From the NCBI GenBank assembly GCA_963772845.1, contig CAVYYW010000032.1:1-18695 (forward strand): DNA of 18,695 nt, written 5' to 3'. The notes under the pieces are model-generated. The model was not told where the DNA came from, made no database searches, and saw nothing but the letters and a program-made list of their open reading frames with translations. Source of the DNA: CAVYYW01 sp963772845. GTDB lineage: Bacteria; Bacillota; Bacilli; Bacillales; Sporolactobacillaceae. The translations under genes and the position numbers were made by a program. Positions 1-6,800 of the stretch are shown here, piece by piece (position 1 is the stretch's first letter; the number at the start of each line of letters is the position of its first letter).

Positions 1-217
1 TGTGGATGTCTGTGGAAAGCGAGGGTATTTCTGCTTTCAATGGATGGCAATCGCATTTTCATCGTGCGGGGCGGATTCGAGGATGCTTTTTCAAGTCCTG
101 CGGAACCAGCACGCGTCCGAATACTCACTTTGGCGCACAAAGAAATCACGCCAAAGTTAGCTGAGGCCGTGCCCGCGGAAAGCGAGCAGCCTAGAGCGAA
201 ATCAAAGGGCACATGAC
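1..217. other. Non-coding stretch at window edge, GC-richer, with hairpins
   Basis: No gene can be supported here. The stretch looks richer in G and C than the genes downstream, and all three forward frames stay open for long distances, which removes frame openness as evidence for coding. It contains a perfect 9-bp inverted repeat, ACTTTGGCG at 127-135 and CGCCAAAGT at 149-157, with no T-run after it. It also holds two copies of the core GGAAAGCGAG, at 14-23 and 177-186. A weak 5-bp hairpin (GATTC 218-222, GAATC 227-231) followed by TTTT lies just beyond. It may be part of a dispersed intergenic repeat or the end of a transcript entering from outside the window. Confidence 0.35.
169..212. repeat. 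Candidate Bacillaceae intergenic repeat with inverted ends
   Basis: The unit is bounded by GTGCCC (169-174) and its reverse complement GGGCAC (207-212) and contains GCGGAAAGCGAG followed by GAGCG-AAATCAA. From general knowledge, elements of the form GTGTCCGCGGAAAGCGAG...GGAAATCAACGGACAC are scattered between genes in many Bacillaceae genomes, and this unit resembles them closely. A second, partial match to its left part (TGTGGAAAGCGAG) lies at 11-23. The function of these elements is not known to me. Family membership is inferred from recalled pattern and not from a search. Confidence 0.4.
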
Positions 218-312
218 GATTCTGAGGAATCTTTTCAGTGGCCACATCAGCGTTCCAAGTGTGACTTAGCAGTAACGAGTGACATATACGCTTAATTATT
301 AGAGAAACAACA

Positions 313-486
313 ATGTTTACGAAAACACCAAATAATAAATTTTCAATCCTCTGCTCCGCATCGTCATGCGGTTTTTTATATGTCGATTCAAATAATTCAT
401 TACTCCAGTCAACTAATATTATCCTGATTTTTACCGTTTTTTGTCATTGTTTACTTACAACAGGGAGAAGGTTTTACTTTAAATGA
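313..486 (+). CDS. Possible 57-residue leader peptide ORF before the MFS exporter
   Basis: An ATG at 313 opens a 57-codon frame that reads through the terminator hairpin at 356-377 and stops with TGA at 484-486, overlapping the exporter's ATG (483) as ATGA. The predicted peptide starts MFTKTPNNKFSIL and has a hydrophobic middle section (NIILIFTVFCHCLL). Only a weak purine stretch (AGAGAAA) precedes the ATG. The arrangement of small ORF, internal terminator and coupled efflux gene is reminiscent of leader-peptide attenuation such as bmrB upstream of bmrCD in B. subtilis. Against it are the poor ribosome binding site and the absence of any recognisable family, so it may be a chance open frame. 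Confidence 0.2.
   Translation: MFTKTPNNKFSILCSASSCGFLYVDSNNSLLQSTNIILIFTVFCHCLLTTGRRFYFK
356..377 (+). terminator. Intrinsic terminator upstream of the MFS gene
   Basis: CCGCAT (356-361) and ATGCGG (366-371) form a 6-bp stem with a CGTC loop, followed directly by six T residues (372-377). The orientation is rightward. It stands about 105 bases before the exporter start, so it either ends a transcript entering from the left or acts as an attenuator in the exporter's own leader. Confidence 0.65.
394..422 (+). promoter_or_regulatory. Weak sigma-A-like promoter candidate for the MFS gene
   Basis: TATTAT (417-422) matches the -10 consensus at five of six positions. The hexamer 17 bases upstream, AATTCA (394-399), is a poor -35. 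It lies downstream of the 356-377 terminator, so it would give a terminator-independent transcript. Low confidence because of the -35. Confidence 0.22.
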
Positions 487-2000
487 AAACGCAAAACACA
501 TCTGCTCGTCCGATTCGAACGGGTCCTATTTTTGGTGTCATGCTCGCAGGTGCCTTAATCGCTTTCTTGAATCAAACATTAATTAATATTGCTTTGCCGC
601 AGATTATGAACCGCCTTCATATCACAGCTGCAACAGCTAACTGGCTGACAACAATATTCATGCTCGTTAACGGGATTGTTATTCCAATTACTGCTTTTCT
701 AATGAACCGGTTCACTACAAGACAACTGTATCTGTCTGCCATGGGATTTTTCGCTTTAGGTACCTTGGTTTGCGGAATCGCCCCAAGCTTTTCATTCATT
801 TTGATTGGTCGGGTAATACAGGCTGTGGGAGCAGGAATATTATTTCCATTAATCACAAATGTTATTTTTACTTTATTTCCGCCTAACCGCCGCGGCTTTG
901 CAATGGGAATCTTCGGCATTGCAATGAACTTTGCACCAGCCATCGGACCGACACTTTCTGGATGGATTGTGCAGAATCATTCATGGAGAGTGTTGTTTTT
1001 TATCATCTTCCCGATTGCTTTGATCAATTTTATCGTCGCTGTTTTTCTTGTAAAAAATGTATCAGAGACGAGCCGTCCTAAGCTGGATATTTTCGGTGTC
1101 TTATTATCGACGATTGGTTTCGGAGGCATCCTATATGCTTTTGCAACAGCTGGTTCAAAAGGCTGGGGCAGCACGGATGTTGTAACGATGTTTATTGTGG
1201 GAGGGATCAGCCTAGGCTTATTTGTTTGGCGGCAATTTATGGTTAACAACCCGATTCTGGAGTTTAGGATTTTTCGTTATCCAATTTTCTCATTGACGAC
1301 TATTATTAACGTTATCGTTACCATGGCAATGTTTTCGGGGATGATTCTCATGCCCATTTACATGCAGAATGTGCGCGGTTTCTCACCGCTGATGTCAGGG
1401 CTTGTTTTGTTGCCGGGTGGTATTGTAATGGGAATTATGTCTCCAATTATCGGCAAGCTTTTTGATAAGTTCGGGGCAAAATGGCTTGCTGTCATTGGTT
1501 TGGCACTTACCATCTTAACGACATTTGCGCTTACCAGGCTAACGACAGACACGACGTTTACCTATGTTGTCGTTGCGTATACTGCACGAATGTTCGGGAT
1601 GTCCCTTCTGATGATGCCAATCTTCACAGCCGGACTTAACGAGTTGGCACTTAGCCTCAATCGATATGGAACGGCAATGGTCAATACGTTGCGAAATGTA
1701 GCTGGGGCTGTTGGAATGGCTTTTTTCGTTACAATTATGACAAATAAGGGCTCCATGCACGTTAAGGAAATCATTCTAAACAGTCATATCCTCCCAACTG
1801 ACAAGGCACAAATGGCTGCCGCCGTCCATCAGGGCACAGCTATGGGGATCAATGATGCGTTTATGGTCGCTACCTGGCTAACAGGTGTTGCGTTTGTATT
1901 GTCTTTCTTCATTAAGAAAACGTCCCCGCAGGAAGATACGATAACAAATCGCGTAAAAAGAGAGAAGAAGACGGTTCGGATAGCACGGGGTATTCAATAA
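483..2000 (+). CDS. MFS multidrug exporter, DHA2 (EmrB/QacA) family
   Basis: Predicted 505-residue integral membrane protein that should export drugs or other small toxic molecules in exchange for protons. Visible family marks are the TM1 motif LNQTLINIALP (29-39), an RFTTRQ loop after TM2 (76-81, motif A region), GRVIQAVGAG (109-118, motif B) and the antiporter motif C, APAIGPTLSGWIV (151-163). Length and the many hydrophobic segments fit the 14-helix DHA2 group. The Asn in place of the usual Asp in the TM1 motif recalls LmrB-like members. The C-terminus is basic and cytoplasmic. The start is ATG with GGGAGAAGG (463-471) upstream, at a rather long spacing. A terminator follows at once, so the gene is probably monocistronic. 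Substrate cannot be read from sequence. Confidence 0.9.
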   Translation: MKTQNTSARPIRTGPIFGVMLAGALIAFLNQTLINIALPQIMNRLHITAATANWLTTIFMLVNGIVIPITAFLMNRFTTRQLYLSAMGFFALGTLVCGIAPSFSFILIGRVIQAVGAGILFPLITNVIFTLFPPNRRGFAMGIFGIAMNFAPAIGPTLSGWIVQNHSWRVLFFIIFPIALINFIVAVFLVKNVSETSRPKLDIFGVLLSTIGFGGILYAFATAGSKGWGSTDVVTMFIVGGISLGLFVWRQFMVNNPILEFRIFRYPIFSLTTIINVIVTMAMFSGMILMPIYMQNVRGFSPLMSGLVLLPGGIVMGIMSPIIGKLFDKFGAKWLAVIGLALTILTTFALTRLTTDTTFTYVVVAYTARMFGMSLLMMPIFTAGLNELALSLNRYGTAMVNTLRNVAGAVGMAFFVTIMTNKGSMHVKEIILNSHILPTDKAQMAAAVHQGTAMGINDAFMVATWLTGVAFVLSFFIKKTSPQEDTITNRVKREKKTVRIARGIQ

Positions 2001-2037
2001 AAAAAACACTCATTCCTTTAGGGAATGAGTGTTTTTT
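2001..2037. terminator. Bidirectional intrinsic terminator
   Basis: AAAAAACACTCATTCC (2001-2016) pairs with the complementary arm at 2022-2037, with a five-base loop. The stem has A-run and T-run flanks, so it works on both strands. It sits between the stop codons of the exporter (2000) and the convergent membrane protein gene (2041) and can serve both. Confidence 0.9.
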
Positions 2038-2040
2038 TAG

Positions 2041-2547
2041 TTATCCTGCTGCTCTCATCTGCCTTAATTTTTGTTCATTTTTATTCATGTTTTTTACCAA
2101 AGTAGGGTGCCGTACCATAAGCATTAAATATTTACCTAATAGAAACCCTGAAACGGAGTAAAAATAGCTGGCATAGCTTGAAAAACCATGTAAGTGCAGT
2201 TGAATATGAAAATAAGCAACAATAATAGACAGCAAAGCCGTTTTTATAGGTACCGAAACAAGCCAGGCAAAGACAGACAGGGGAGATCCTGCAATTCGCC
2301 ATACGCCTCCTCTATTTACCAACTGATTGTAGCGGCCTTGTATTAACCCGATTCCAAAAGTAAACAAAAAACCAACGAGAAGAATGATCCAATCCCCAAT
2401 CGAAATGGAAGGTTCAAATGACACAAAGACACTCCCCGAGATCAATAACAAAAATGGCAGCCGGTAAAGCTTTCCCGTCATTGGTTTTTCTCGCAACTGG
2501 TTGGCAGCAATGATAATTAAACTCAGTACCCCAATCATTATAGGCAT
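2041..2547 (-). CDS. Small integral membrane protein, DUF1453/CcdC-like
   Basis: Predicted 168-residue protein with about four hydrophobic segments: near residues 1-15, 30-45, 50-70 and 90-115, with a further one near 125-145. The middle motif GRYNQLVNRGGVWRIAGSP (71-89), between membrane segments, resembles the conserved loop of the CcdC/DUF1453 membrane proteins of bacilli, which are of unclear function. The C-terminal tail is basic (KNMNKNEQKLRQMR) and probably cytoplasmic. The start is supported by AAGGAG on the minus strand (2556-2561) eight bases before the ATG. The gene is alone, convergent with the exporter and divergent from the oxidoreductase gene. That it is a membrane protein is clear; the family assignment is from memory of the motif and tentative. 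Confidence 0.7.
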   Translation of the reverse strand: MPIMIGVLSLIIIAANQLREKPMTGKLYRLPFLLLISGSVFVSFEPSISIGDWIILLVGFLFTFGIGLIQGRYNQLVNRGGVWRIAGSPLSVFAWLVSVPIKTALLSIIVAYFHIQLHLHGFSSYASYFYSVSGFLLGKYLMLMVRHPTLVKNMNKNEQKLRQMRAAG

Positions 2548-2709
2548 GTGATCCGCTCCTTCATGGCCAGTTTTGACGGTTGTTAAATATATATGCGATG
2601 GGTCGTTGTCCTAAATCATTTTCGGGCTTTAATTAATGGCTTGCTGCATGTGAAATTCTATACATATTTTATGATTTAAAGGAATGACCATTGATTTATC
2701 GAATAATGG

Positions 2710-2722
2710 TAATGAATCATTA
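2710..2722. promoter_or_regulatory. Palindrome upstream of the quinone oxidoreductase (possible operator)
   Basis: TAATGA-A-TCATTA is a perfect 13-bp palindrome 43 bases before the oxidoreductase start and 30 bases before its ribosome binding site. It is nested in a wider inverted repeat, ATAATG (2703-2708) and CATTAT (2718-2723). Size and position suit a dimeric repressor such as a MarR-type redox regulator, but no regulator gene is adjacent and the site does not match a PerR box (TTATAATNATTATAA) well. It could equally be an AT-rich chance palindrome. Confidence 0.3.
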
Positions 2723-2764
2723 TACGTTTAAGTCTTAAACTCTTTTATCTTGGAGGTAAATGAA

Positions 2765-3736
2765 ATGAAGTGTGTAGCCGTCCATGGATTTGGTGGTCCG
2801 GAGGTTTTGAAAATTGAAGAAAGAGAAATACCTTTAATTGGTGATGATGAAGTTCTAATCAGAGTGGAAAAGACAAGTATTAACTTTGCAGATATAAAAA
2901 ACAGAACCGGGATAAAAGGGAAGGGGACATTCCCTTTTATCCCTGGGCTAGACTGTGCAGGGACAGTTGTACAGACGGGTAAAAATGTGGGAGATTTAAA
3001 ATGTGGGCAGCGGGTGATCGCCTTTCCAAATAACGGTTCCTATGCTGAATTCGTTGCTGCAAATGAAAAATTAACATTTGCGATCCCTGATCAGATTGAT
3101 TTCACGTCAGCAGCAGCCTGTCCAACAGTCGCTATCCTTTCATATAAGCTGCTTCACGATATTGCAAGGATAAACAAGAACGAGTCTGTGTTAGTTCATG
3201 CAGCAGCTGGTGGTGTAGGAACAACTGCCATCCAGATTGCTAAGTTACTAGGTGCGGGGACAGTCATTGGAACTGTCAGTAACGAAAAGAAAGCTGATAT
3301 TGTCCGTGAGGCAGGTGCTGATCACGTTCTCTTATATGAGAATTTTTTTGAACAGGTAAATGAGCTGACAAACGGAACTGGTGCTGATATTATTTTAGAT
3401 TCTCTTTCAGGCCATATTTCAGAGGAGAGCATGAAGTGCCTCGCTATCTATGGCAGGCTTGTTCACTTCGGCAATTCGAGCGGTGAATCAGGTTGCTTTA
3501 AAACAAAAGACCTACATTCAAGCTGCCGGTCTGTGCTTGGATTTAGTCTTGGAACAACACGAAAAAGAAGACCTGAACTTTTGAAAGATGCAGCCGAACA
3601 AATCCTGAATTTTATGGTATCAGGCGGCCTTAAAATGAAAGTGAGCCGGTCATTTTCTTTAGAAAACGTGAGTGAGGGGCATCGGCTTCTTGAATCAAGG
3701 AAAAGCACTGGGAAGATCCTGTTAGATCTGAGATGA
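2765..3736 (+). CDS. Zinc-less NADPH:quinone oxidoreductase-like protein (MDR family)
   Basis: Predicted 323-residue cytosolic reductase of the medium-chain dehydrogenase/reductase superfamily, quinone oxidoreductase/zeta-crystallin branch, which reduces quinones or activated double bonds with NAD(P)H. The N-terminal GroES-like domain has GxDCAGTVVQ (61-70) and GQRVIAF (81-87). The Rossmann domain has AAAGGVGTTAIQIAK (146-160), the nucleotide-binding signature of this branch. The Cys/His set for catalytic and structural zinc is absent. An earlier in-frame TTG at 2750 exists, but GGAGG (2752-2756) lies eight bases before the ATG at 2765 and marks that as the start. An 82-base gap leads to the SDR gene, so the two may be co-transcribed. 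The substrate is unknown. Confidence 0.88.
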   Translation: MKCVAVHGFGGPEVLKIEEREIPLIGDDEVLIRVEKTSINFADIKNRTGIKGKGTFPFIPGLDCAGTVVQTGKNVGDLKCGQRVIAFPNNGSYAEFVAANEKLTFAIPDQIDFTSAAACPTVAILSYKLLHDIARINKNESVLVHAAAGGVGTTAIQIAKLLGAGTVIGTVSNEKKADIVREAGADHVLLYENFFEQVNELTNGTGADIILDSLSGHISEESMKCLAIYGRLVHFGNSSGESGCFKTKDLHSSCRSVLGFSLGTTRKRRPELLKDAAEQILNFMVSGGLKMKVSRSFSLENVSEGHRLLESRKSTGKILLDLR

Positions 3737-3818
3737 AATAATTTAAAGAAAAAACAGTAATCGTATCAATAATTCTGATATCATTATCTGTTATTGAAAG
3801 ATTAGAAGGGGGATTAAG

Positions 3819-4736
3819 TTGAAGAATTCGAGCTGTTTTATTACTAGTAAAACCATCTTGATAACAGGGGTGACTGGCACTCTAGGTGGCGCAGCAGCTA
3901 GGCGTTTTATTCAGGAAGGGGCGAATGTTAAAGGGTTGATTCGCAGTAAACAACATAAACATGAACTTATAAAACAAGGGATTGAACCGGTAGAAGGCAT
4001 TCTGGAAGATTACGATAGATTAAAAGCGGCCCTAATGGACGTCGACATCGTTATTCATTGTGCAGCTTATCTAGGAGACGATAGACAACTGGCAATAAGA
4101 TCAAACGTAGAGGGTGTCGACAACCTTGCAAGAGCATCCCTTGAAGCTGGAGTAAATCACTTTATTCACATCTCAACCACGTCCGTATTTGGCGAACCTG
4201 CTGAAGGCTATTTCGATGAAAATCACCCTATTGCAGAGAAGAATCATCCAGAACCTTATGTTCGAACCAAGGCTGAATCAGAGAGAATTCTTAAATCGTA
4301 CTCAAATAAAGGACTGAACTGGGTTATTTTGAGACCCGGAGCCATTTGCGCTGAAGAGAACTCGCATTGGGGAGATCGCCAGGTTAAACGGATTATTGAA
4401 GCTGAAGCCGTTGACTGGATTCAACCAAAAGATCTTGTCCCATGGGTTCACACTGACAATGTTGTAGAAATGCTGGTGCTTATTTTAAAGAAAAACGTCA
4501 CGCATGAAATTTACCATGCAATTGATGGTAATTTTCCAGAGACAGAGTTTAGGGTAAAGCTATGTGAAGCGGCCGAAAAAACCATGTTAATTCCAGATCG
4601 TAAAATTGAACGACCTGTTTATGCGAATCAAAAAATTAAAGATCTTGGCTACATTCCAAAGAGAAACTTTGAGGAAACGGTGACGAATCTCGAAAAGTTG
4701 ACCAAGAGTTTAATGCTCAAAAAAACAAAGGGTTAG
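3819..4736 (+). CDS. NAD(P)-dependent epimerase/dehydratase, extended SDR family
   Basis: Predicted 305-residue soluble oxidoreductase. The N-terminal Rossmann motif TGVTGTLGG (16-24) fits the TGxxGxxG signature of extended short-chain dehydrogenases, and Tyr147-xxx-Lys151 (in EPYVRTKAE) with Thr120/Thr121/Ser122 forms the likely catalytic set. The length is typical for NAD-dependent epimerase/dehydratase or 3-beta-HSD-like members, which act on nucleotide sugars, flavonoid-like ketones or sterol-like substrates; nothing here picks one. No ATG lies before the Rossmann motif. The TTG at 3819 has a purine-rich AGAAGGGGG (3804-3812) six bases upstream and is the only sensible start. No clear terminator follows before 4874. 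Confidence 0.85.
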   Translation: MKNSSCFITSKTILITGVTGTLGGAAARRFIQEGANVKGLIRSKQHKHELIKQGIEPVEGILEDYDRLKAALMDVDIVIHCAAYLGDDRQLAIRSNVEGVDNLARASLEAGVNHFIHISTTSVFGEPAEGYFDENHPIAEKNHPEPYVRTKAESERILKSYSNKGLNWVILRPGAICAEENSHWGDRQVKRIIEAEAVDWIQPKDLVPWVHTDNVVEMLVLILKKNVTHEIYHAIDGNFPETEFRVKLCEAAEKTMLIPDRKIERPVYANQKIKDLGYIPKRNFEETVTNLEKLTKSLMLKKTKG

Positions 4737-4779
4737 GGAATGTTAATTTATTAGAAATACTGTTTTCGAAGGGATGGTT

Positions 4780-4857
4780 ATGAAAAGCACGCGCATTTAT
4801 TATTTTAAACAAGCTTTCGCGTTCATAAAGCGTAGAAAGAGCGATTTTCCACTATAG
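4780..4857 (+). CDS. Possible 25-residue basic peptide
   Basis: ATG at 4780 (or 4774) begins a short frame ending in TAG at 4855-4857, encoding MKSTRIYYFKQAFAFIKRR and a few more residues. AAGGG (4769-4773) stands six bases before the 4780 start, a reasonable spacing. The stop is adjacent to the AAAGGATG ribosome binding site of the acetyltransferase gene, an arrangement that could allow translational coupling. The peptide is basic and aromatic and matches no family I know. Very short frames like this arise easily by chance. Confidence 0.22.
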   Translation: MKSTRIYYFKQAFAFIKRRKSDFPL

Positions 4858-4873
4858 AAAGGATGATATAAAC

Positions 4874-5344
4874 ATGCCGCACGTTAGTCTTAAAAAGATC
4901 GATTCAACAAACTGGAGAGACGCTCTTGCGCTTTCTGTTGCTTCAGATCAGCAAGCATTTGTCTCTTCAATCACACCGCCTGTAGCCATGGCACTGTCTA
5001 AGGCATACATAAAACCTGACGGAAGAACCATTGAACCTTTTGGTGTTTATTTTAAAGAAGAATTGGCTGGTTTTCTGAATTTCCACTATACACCAGGCAG
5101 TAAGATGGACTATTGGATTTACCATTTCTTTATAGATCAACGCTTCCAAAGAAAAGGACTTGGCGGGGCGGCGATAAATGAATTAATCCGTTACGTTAAC
5201 GAAGCACACCCTGCATGCGAAAAAATAAGCCTGACGGTTAAGCCCGATAATAGAGGCGGGATTACGTTCTACCAAACACATGGTTTTGTTGAAGAGGATT
5301 ATTTAACCCATGATGAACCCACCTATTCGATTTCTCTCAACTGA
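4874..5344 (+). CDS. GNAT family N-acetyltransferase, PaiA/BltD-like
   Basis: Predicted 156-residue acetyl-CoA-dependent acetyltransferase. Acetyl-CoA pyrophosphate-binding motif A is visible as QRKGLGGAA (92-100), preceded by the beta-4 strand MDYWIYHFFIDQRF (78-91), and the C-terminal part has the NRGGITFYQTHGF segment (126-138) typical of motif B. The N-terminal pattern with NWRDALAL and the EPFGVYFKEELAGFLNF strand pair is like the PaiA/BltD group, whose known members acetylate polyamines. Polyamine acetylation is therefore a reasonable guess and not shown. The start has AAAGGATG upstream (4858-4865). About 100 bases separate it from adaA, with no visible terminator. Confidence 0.85.
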   Translation: MPHVSLKKIDSTNWRDALALSVASDQQAFVSSITPPVAMALSKAYIKPDGRTIEPFGVYFKEELAGFLNFHYTPGSKMDYWIYHFFIDQRFQRKGLGGAAINELIRYVNEAHPACEKISLTVKPDNRGGITFYQTHGFVEEDYLTHDEPTYSISLN

Positions 5345-5376
5345 CAGTTTACAGTGACAACTCCTGCTTTTGTAAT

Positions 5377-5410
5377 CTTGCGCTTGTATTCTAGGTAACT
5401 TACTTATAGA
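5377..5410 (+). promoter_or_regulatory. Candidate adaA promoter with Ada-box-like sequence
   Basis: The minus strand of 5377-5385 reads AAGCGCAAG, close to the enterobacterial Ada box AAAGCGCA. It overlaps a -35-like TTGTAT (5384-5389), followed after 15 bases by TATAGA (5405-5410). A short spacer and a bound activator would suit a promoter that needs methylated AdaA. The match is short, and the Ada operator in bacilli may differ, so this is suggestive only. Confidence 0.3.
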
Positions 5411-5446
5411 TCCATTCCACGGTATACTTATTATGGAGGTGGTTTC

Positions 5447-6055
5447 ATGCAGGAGAGTAAAAAGGTTAATGGGAAAGAAATCATCGCTGATAAGTGGTGG
5501 CGGGCAATTGTTTCTAATGATTCGTCATATGATGGAACATTTTATTATGCAGTGAAAACAACCGGGATTTTTTGCCGGCCTTCTTGCAAATCTCGGCTTC
5601 CTAAAAAAGAAAATGTTCTATTTTTCAGGACGAGTAAACAAGCACTCTCTGAGGGTTTTCGTTCTTGCAAGCGATGCAAACCTGATGGAATCCTGATGCC
5701 GGATAAGGAATGGATTGGACAGATTTCGCATTGGATTGGATGCCACTACACCACCAGAATCACACTTGCGGGTTTAGCCGAACAGTTCCACGGCAGTCCT
5801 TATCATTTGCAGCGAACATATAAACGAGTGCTTGGAATGACACCGGCTAAACATATACTAGAGCTCAGACTTGCAAAGGCAGAGCAACTGCTGGTCAGAA
5901 CTGATCTAACGATTACGGAGATCGCCTCAGCTGCCGGTATGCGTAATGCCGCTCATTTTGCTACGGTCTTTCAAAATAATAAAGGTTTGACACCAACAGC
6001 GTTCCGTCAATTACACAACAGTCAGAGGAGCGGACATCGTGAATCAATCAGGTAA
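5447..6055 (+). CDS. adaA: AdaA: methylphosphotriester-DNA methyltransferase and AraC-type activator
   Basis: Predicted 202-residue sensor and activator of the adaptive response to methylating agents. The N-terminal Ada zinc domain carries Cys43 (in GIFCRPSC), Cys47, Cys74 and Cys77 (in CKRC). The first of these in the family takes the methyl group from a DNA phosphotriester, which converts the protein to an activator. The C-terminal part (about 95-195) is an AraC-type double helix-turn-helix, with LAGLAEQFHGSPYHLQRTYK and ITEIASAAGMRNAAHFATVF as the two recognition units. Length is close to B. subtilis AdaA. GGAGG (5435-5439) precedes the ATG by seven bases. It overlaps adaB by 17 bases, so the two are co-translated, which fits autoregulation of the pair. 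Confidence 0.95.
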   Translation: MQESKKVNGKEIIADKWWRAIVSNDSSYDGTFYYAVKTTGIFCRPSCKSRLPKKENVLFFRTSKQALSEGFRSCKRCKPDGILMPDKEWIGQISHWIGCHYTTRITLAGLAEQFHGSPYHLQRTYKRVLGMTPAKHILELRLAKAEQLLVRTDLTITEIASAAGMRNAAHFATVFQNNKGLTPTAFRQLHNSQRSGHRESIR

Positions 6056-6581
6056 ACGAATCATTTATTGGACGCATTTTCTGCACGAGAATTGGAAGCT
6101 GTATATTGCTGCAACGGCAAACGGCCTTTGTTATGTCGGTTCAGCAGATGGAGATTATGAGGAACTCTTAGTATGGGTAAATGCGCATATTCCGAATCAT
6201 CAACTCGTTAATGATGACTTTGTAATGAAGCCTTATACTGAGCAGTTAAAAAGATATTTTCATGGCCAGGTTAAATTGTTTAACGTACCGATCGACTTCC
6301 ATGGAACAGATTTTCAAAAAAAGGTTTGGAAGACGCTAATAAATATCCCTTTTGGAAAAACTATTTCCTACTCAGACTTTGCAGAGAAACTGGGTAAACC
6401 AAACGCTATCAGGGCGGCTGCTGCAGCAATAGGCAAGAATCCTATCCTGATTGCAGTCCCATGCCACAGAGTCATCAGTAAATCCGGAGCGCTAACCGGG
6501 TATAGAGGCGGGCTCCCCATGAAAGCAGATTTGCTTGCCTTGGAAGAGACGTCTAGATATGATGAACCTTCTCAAGTTTGA
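6039..6581 (+). CDS. adaB: AdaB/Ogt: methylated-DNA--[protein]-cysteine S-methyltransferase
   Basis: Predicted 180-residue suicide repair enzyme that removes methyl groups from O6-methylguanine (and O4-methylthymine) in DNA onto its own cysteine. The active-site PCHRV is at 141-145 with acceptor Cys142, followed by the GALTGYRGGL loop (150-159). The DNA-binding helix with its arginine finger is in NAIRAAAAAIGKNPI (122-136). Length matches B. subtilis AdaB. The start is GTG at 6039, with AGAGGAG (6024-6030) eight bases upstream; this places it inside the end of adaA, as expected for translational coupling. The TPP riboswitch promoter -35 overlaps its stop codon, so the thiamine operon begins immediately. 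Confidence 0.95.
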   Translation: MNQSGKRIIYWTHFLHENWKLYIAATANGLCYVGSADGDYEELLVWVNAHIPNHQLVNDDFVMKPYTEQLKRYFHGQVKLFNVPIDFHGTDFQKKVWKTLINIPFGKTISYSDFAEKLGKPNAIRAAAAAIGKNPILIAVPCHRVISKSGALTGYRGGLPMKADLLALEETSRYDEPSQV

Positions 6582-6606
6582 TTTTTAGTCCAAACTGGGG
6601 TAAACT
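6578..6606 (+). promoter_or_regulatory. Sigma-A-like promoter of the thiamine operon
   Basis: TTGATT (6578-6583) and TAAACT (6601-6606) are separated by exactly 17 bases, each matching consensus at four of six positions. Transcription would start near 6613, just before the riboswitch core. The -35 overlaps the adaB stop codon. Confidence 0.5.
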
Positions 6607-6624
6607 TCAAACCAAATGAATAAT

Positions 6625-6718
6625 GAATCACGGGAGCTTGTGGAATCAGGCTGAGAGTATGACCAATCCGTCATTAACCGTTGAACCTGTTGGATAATGC
6701 CAGCGTAGGAAAAGTTAC
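6625..6718 (+). promoter_or_regulatory. TPP riboswitch (THI element)
   Basis: All conserved blocks of the thiamine pyrophosphate aptamer are present in order: CACGGGAGC (P1/P2 5' side), GGCTGAGAGT (J3/2 region, contacts the pyrimidine), a variable P3a arm with ATGAC/GTCAT, TTGAACCTG, and GGATAATGCCAGCGTAGGAA (pyrophosphate-binding P4/P5 part). It lies between its promoter and an intrinsic terminator in the leader of thiM-thiD-thiE. Binding of TPP should favour the terminator and switch the salvage operon off. Confidence 0.95.
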
Positions 6719-6729
6719 GAAATAACGAG

Positions 6730-6759
6730 GACACTTTGCTTACGCAAAGTGTCTTTTTT
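6730..6759 (+). terminator. Intrinsic terminator of the TPP riboswitch expression platform
   Basis: GACACTTTGC (6730-6739) and GCAAAGTGTC (6744-6753) form a perfect 10-bp stem with a TTAC loop and six T residues (6754-6759). It lies between the aptamer and thiM, 41 bases before the thiM start, and is the likely regulated element. A small hairpin, GTTA-CGAAA-TAAC (6714-6726), lies in between. Confidence 0.9.
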
Positions 6760-6800
6760 GCATTTGAAGATCAAACGATAACCAATAGGGGGAAATGAAT

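Noticed and set aside
1..216. Truncated coding sequence entering from the left edge (frame 1 open to TGA at 214-216)
   Set aside because: All three forward frames are open over most of this stretch and the translation shows no recognisable motif. The repeat-like element lies inside the frame.
617..1774. Several minus-strand frames of 60-110 codons opposite the MFS exporter
   Set aside because: They are antisense to a strongly supported membrane protein gene, with no ribosome binding sites or recognisable motifs.
2699..2711. TCGAATAATGGTA repeated at 17710-17722, upstream of the NERD gene
   Set aside because: A few 13-base identities are expected by chance in a window of this size, and the two upstream regions share nothing more.
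5423..5428. TATACT as the adaA -10 element
   Set aside because: Transcription would start at the ribosome binding site itself, and the matching -35 is poor.
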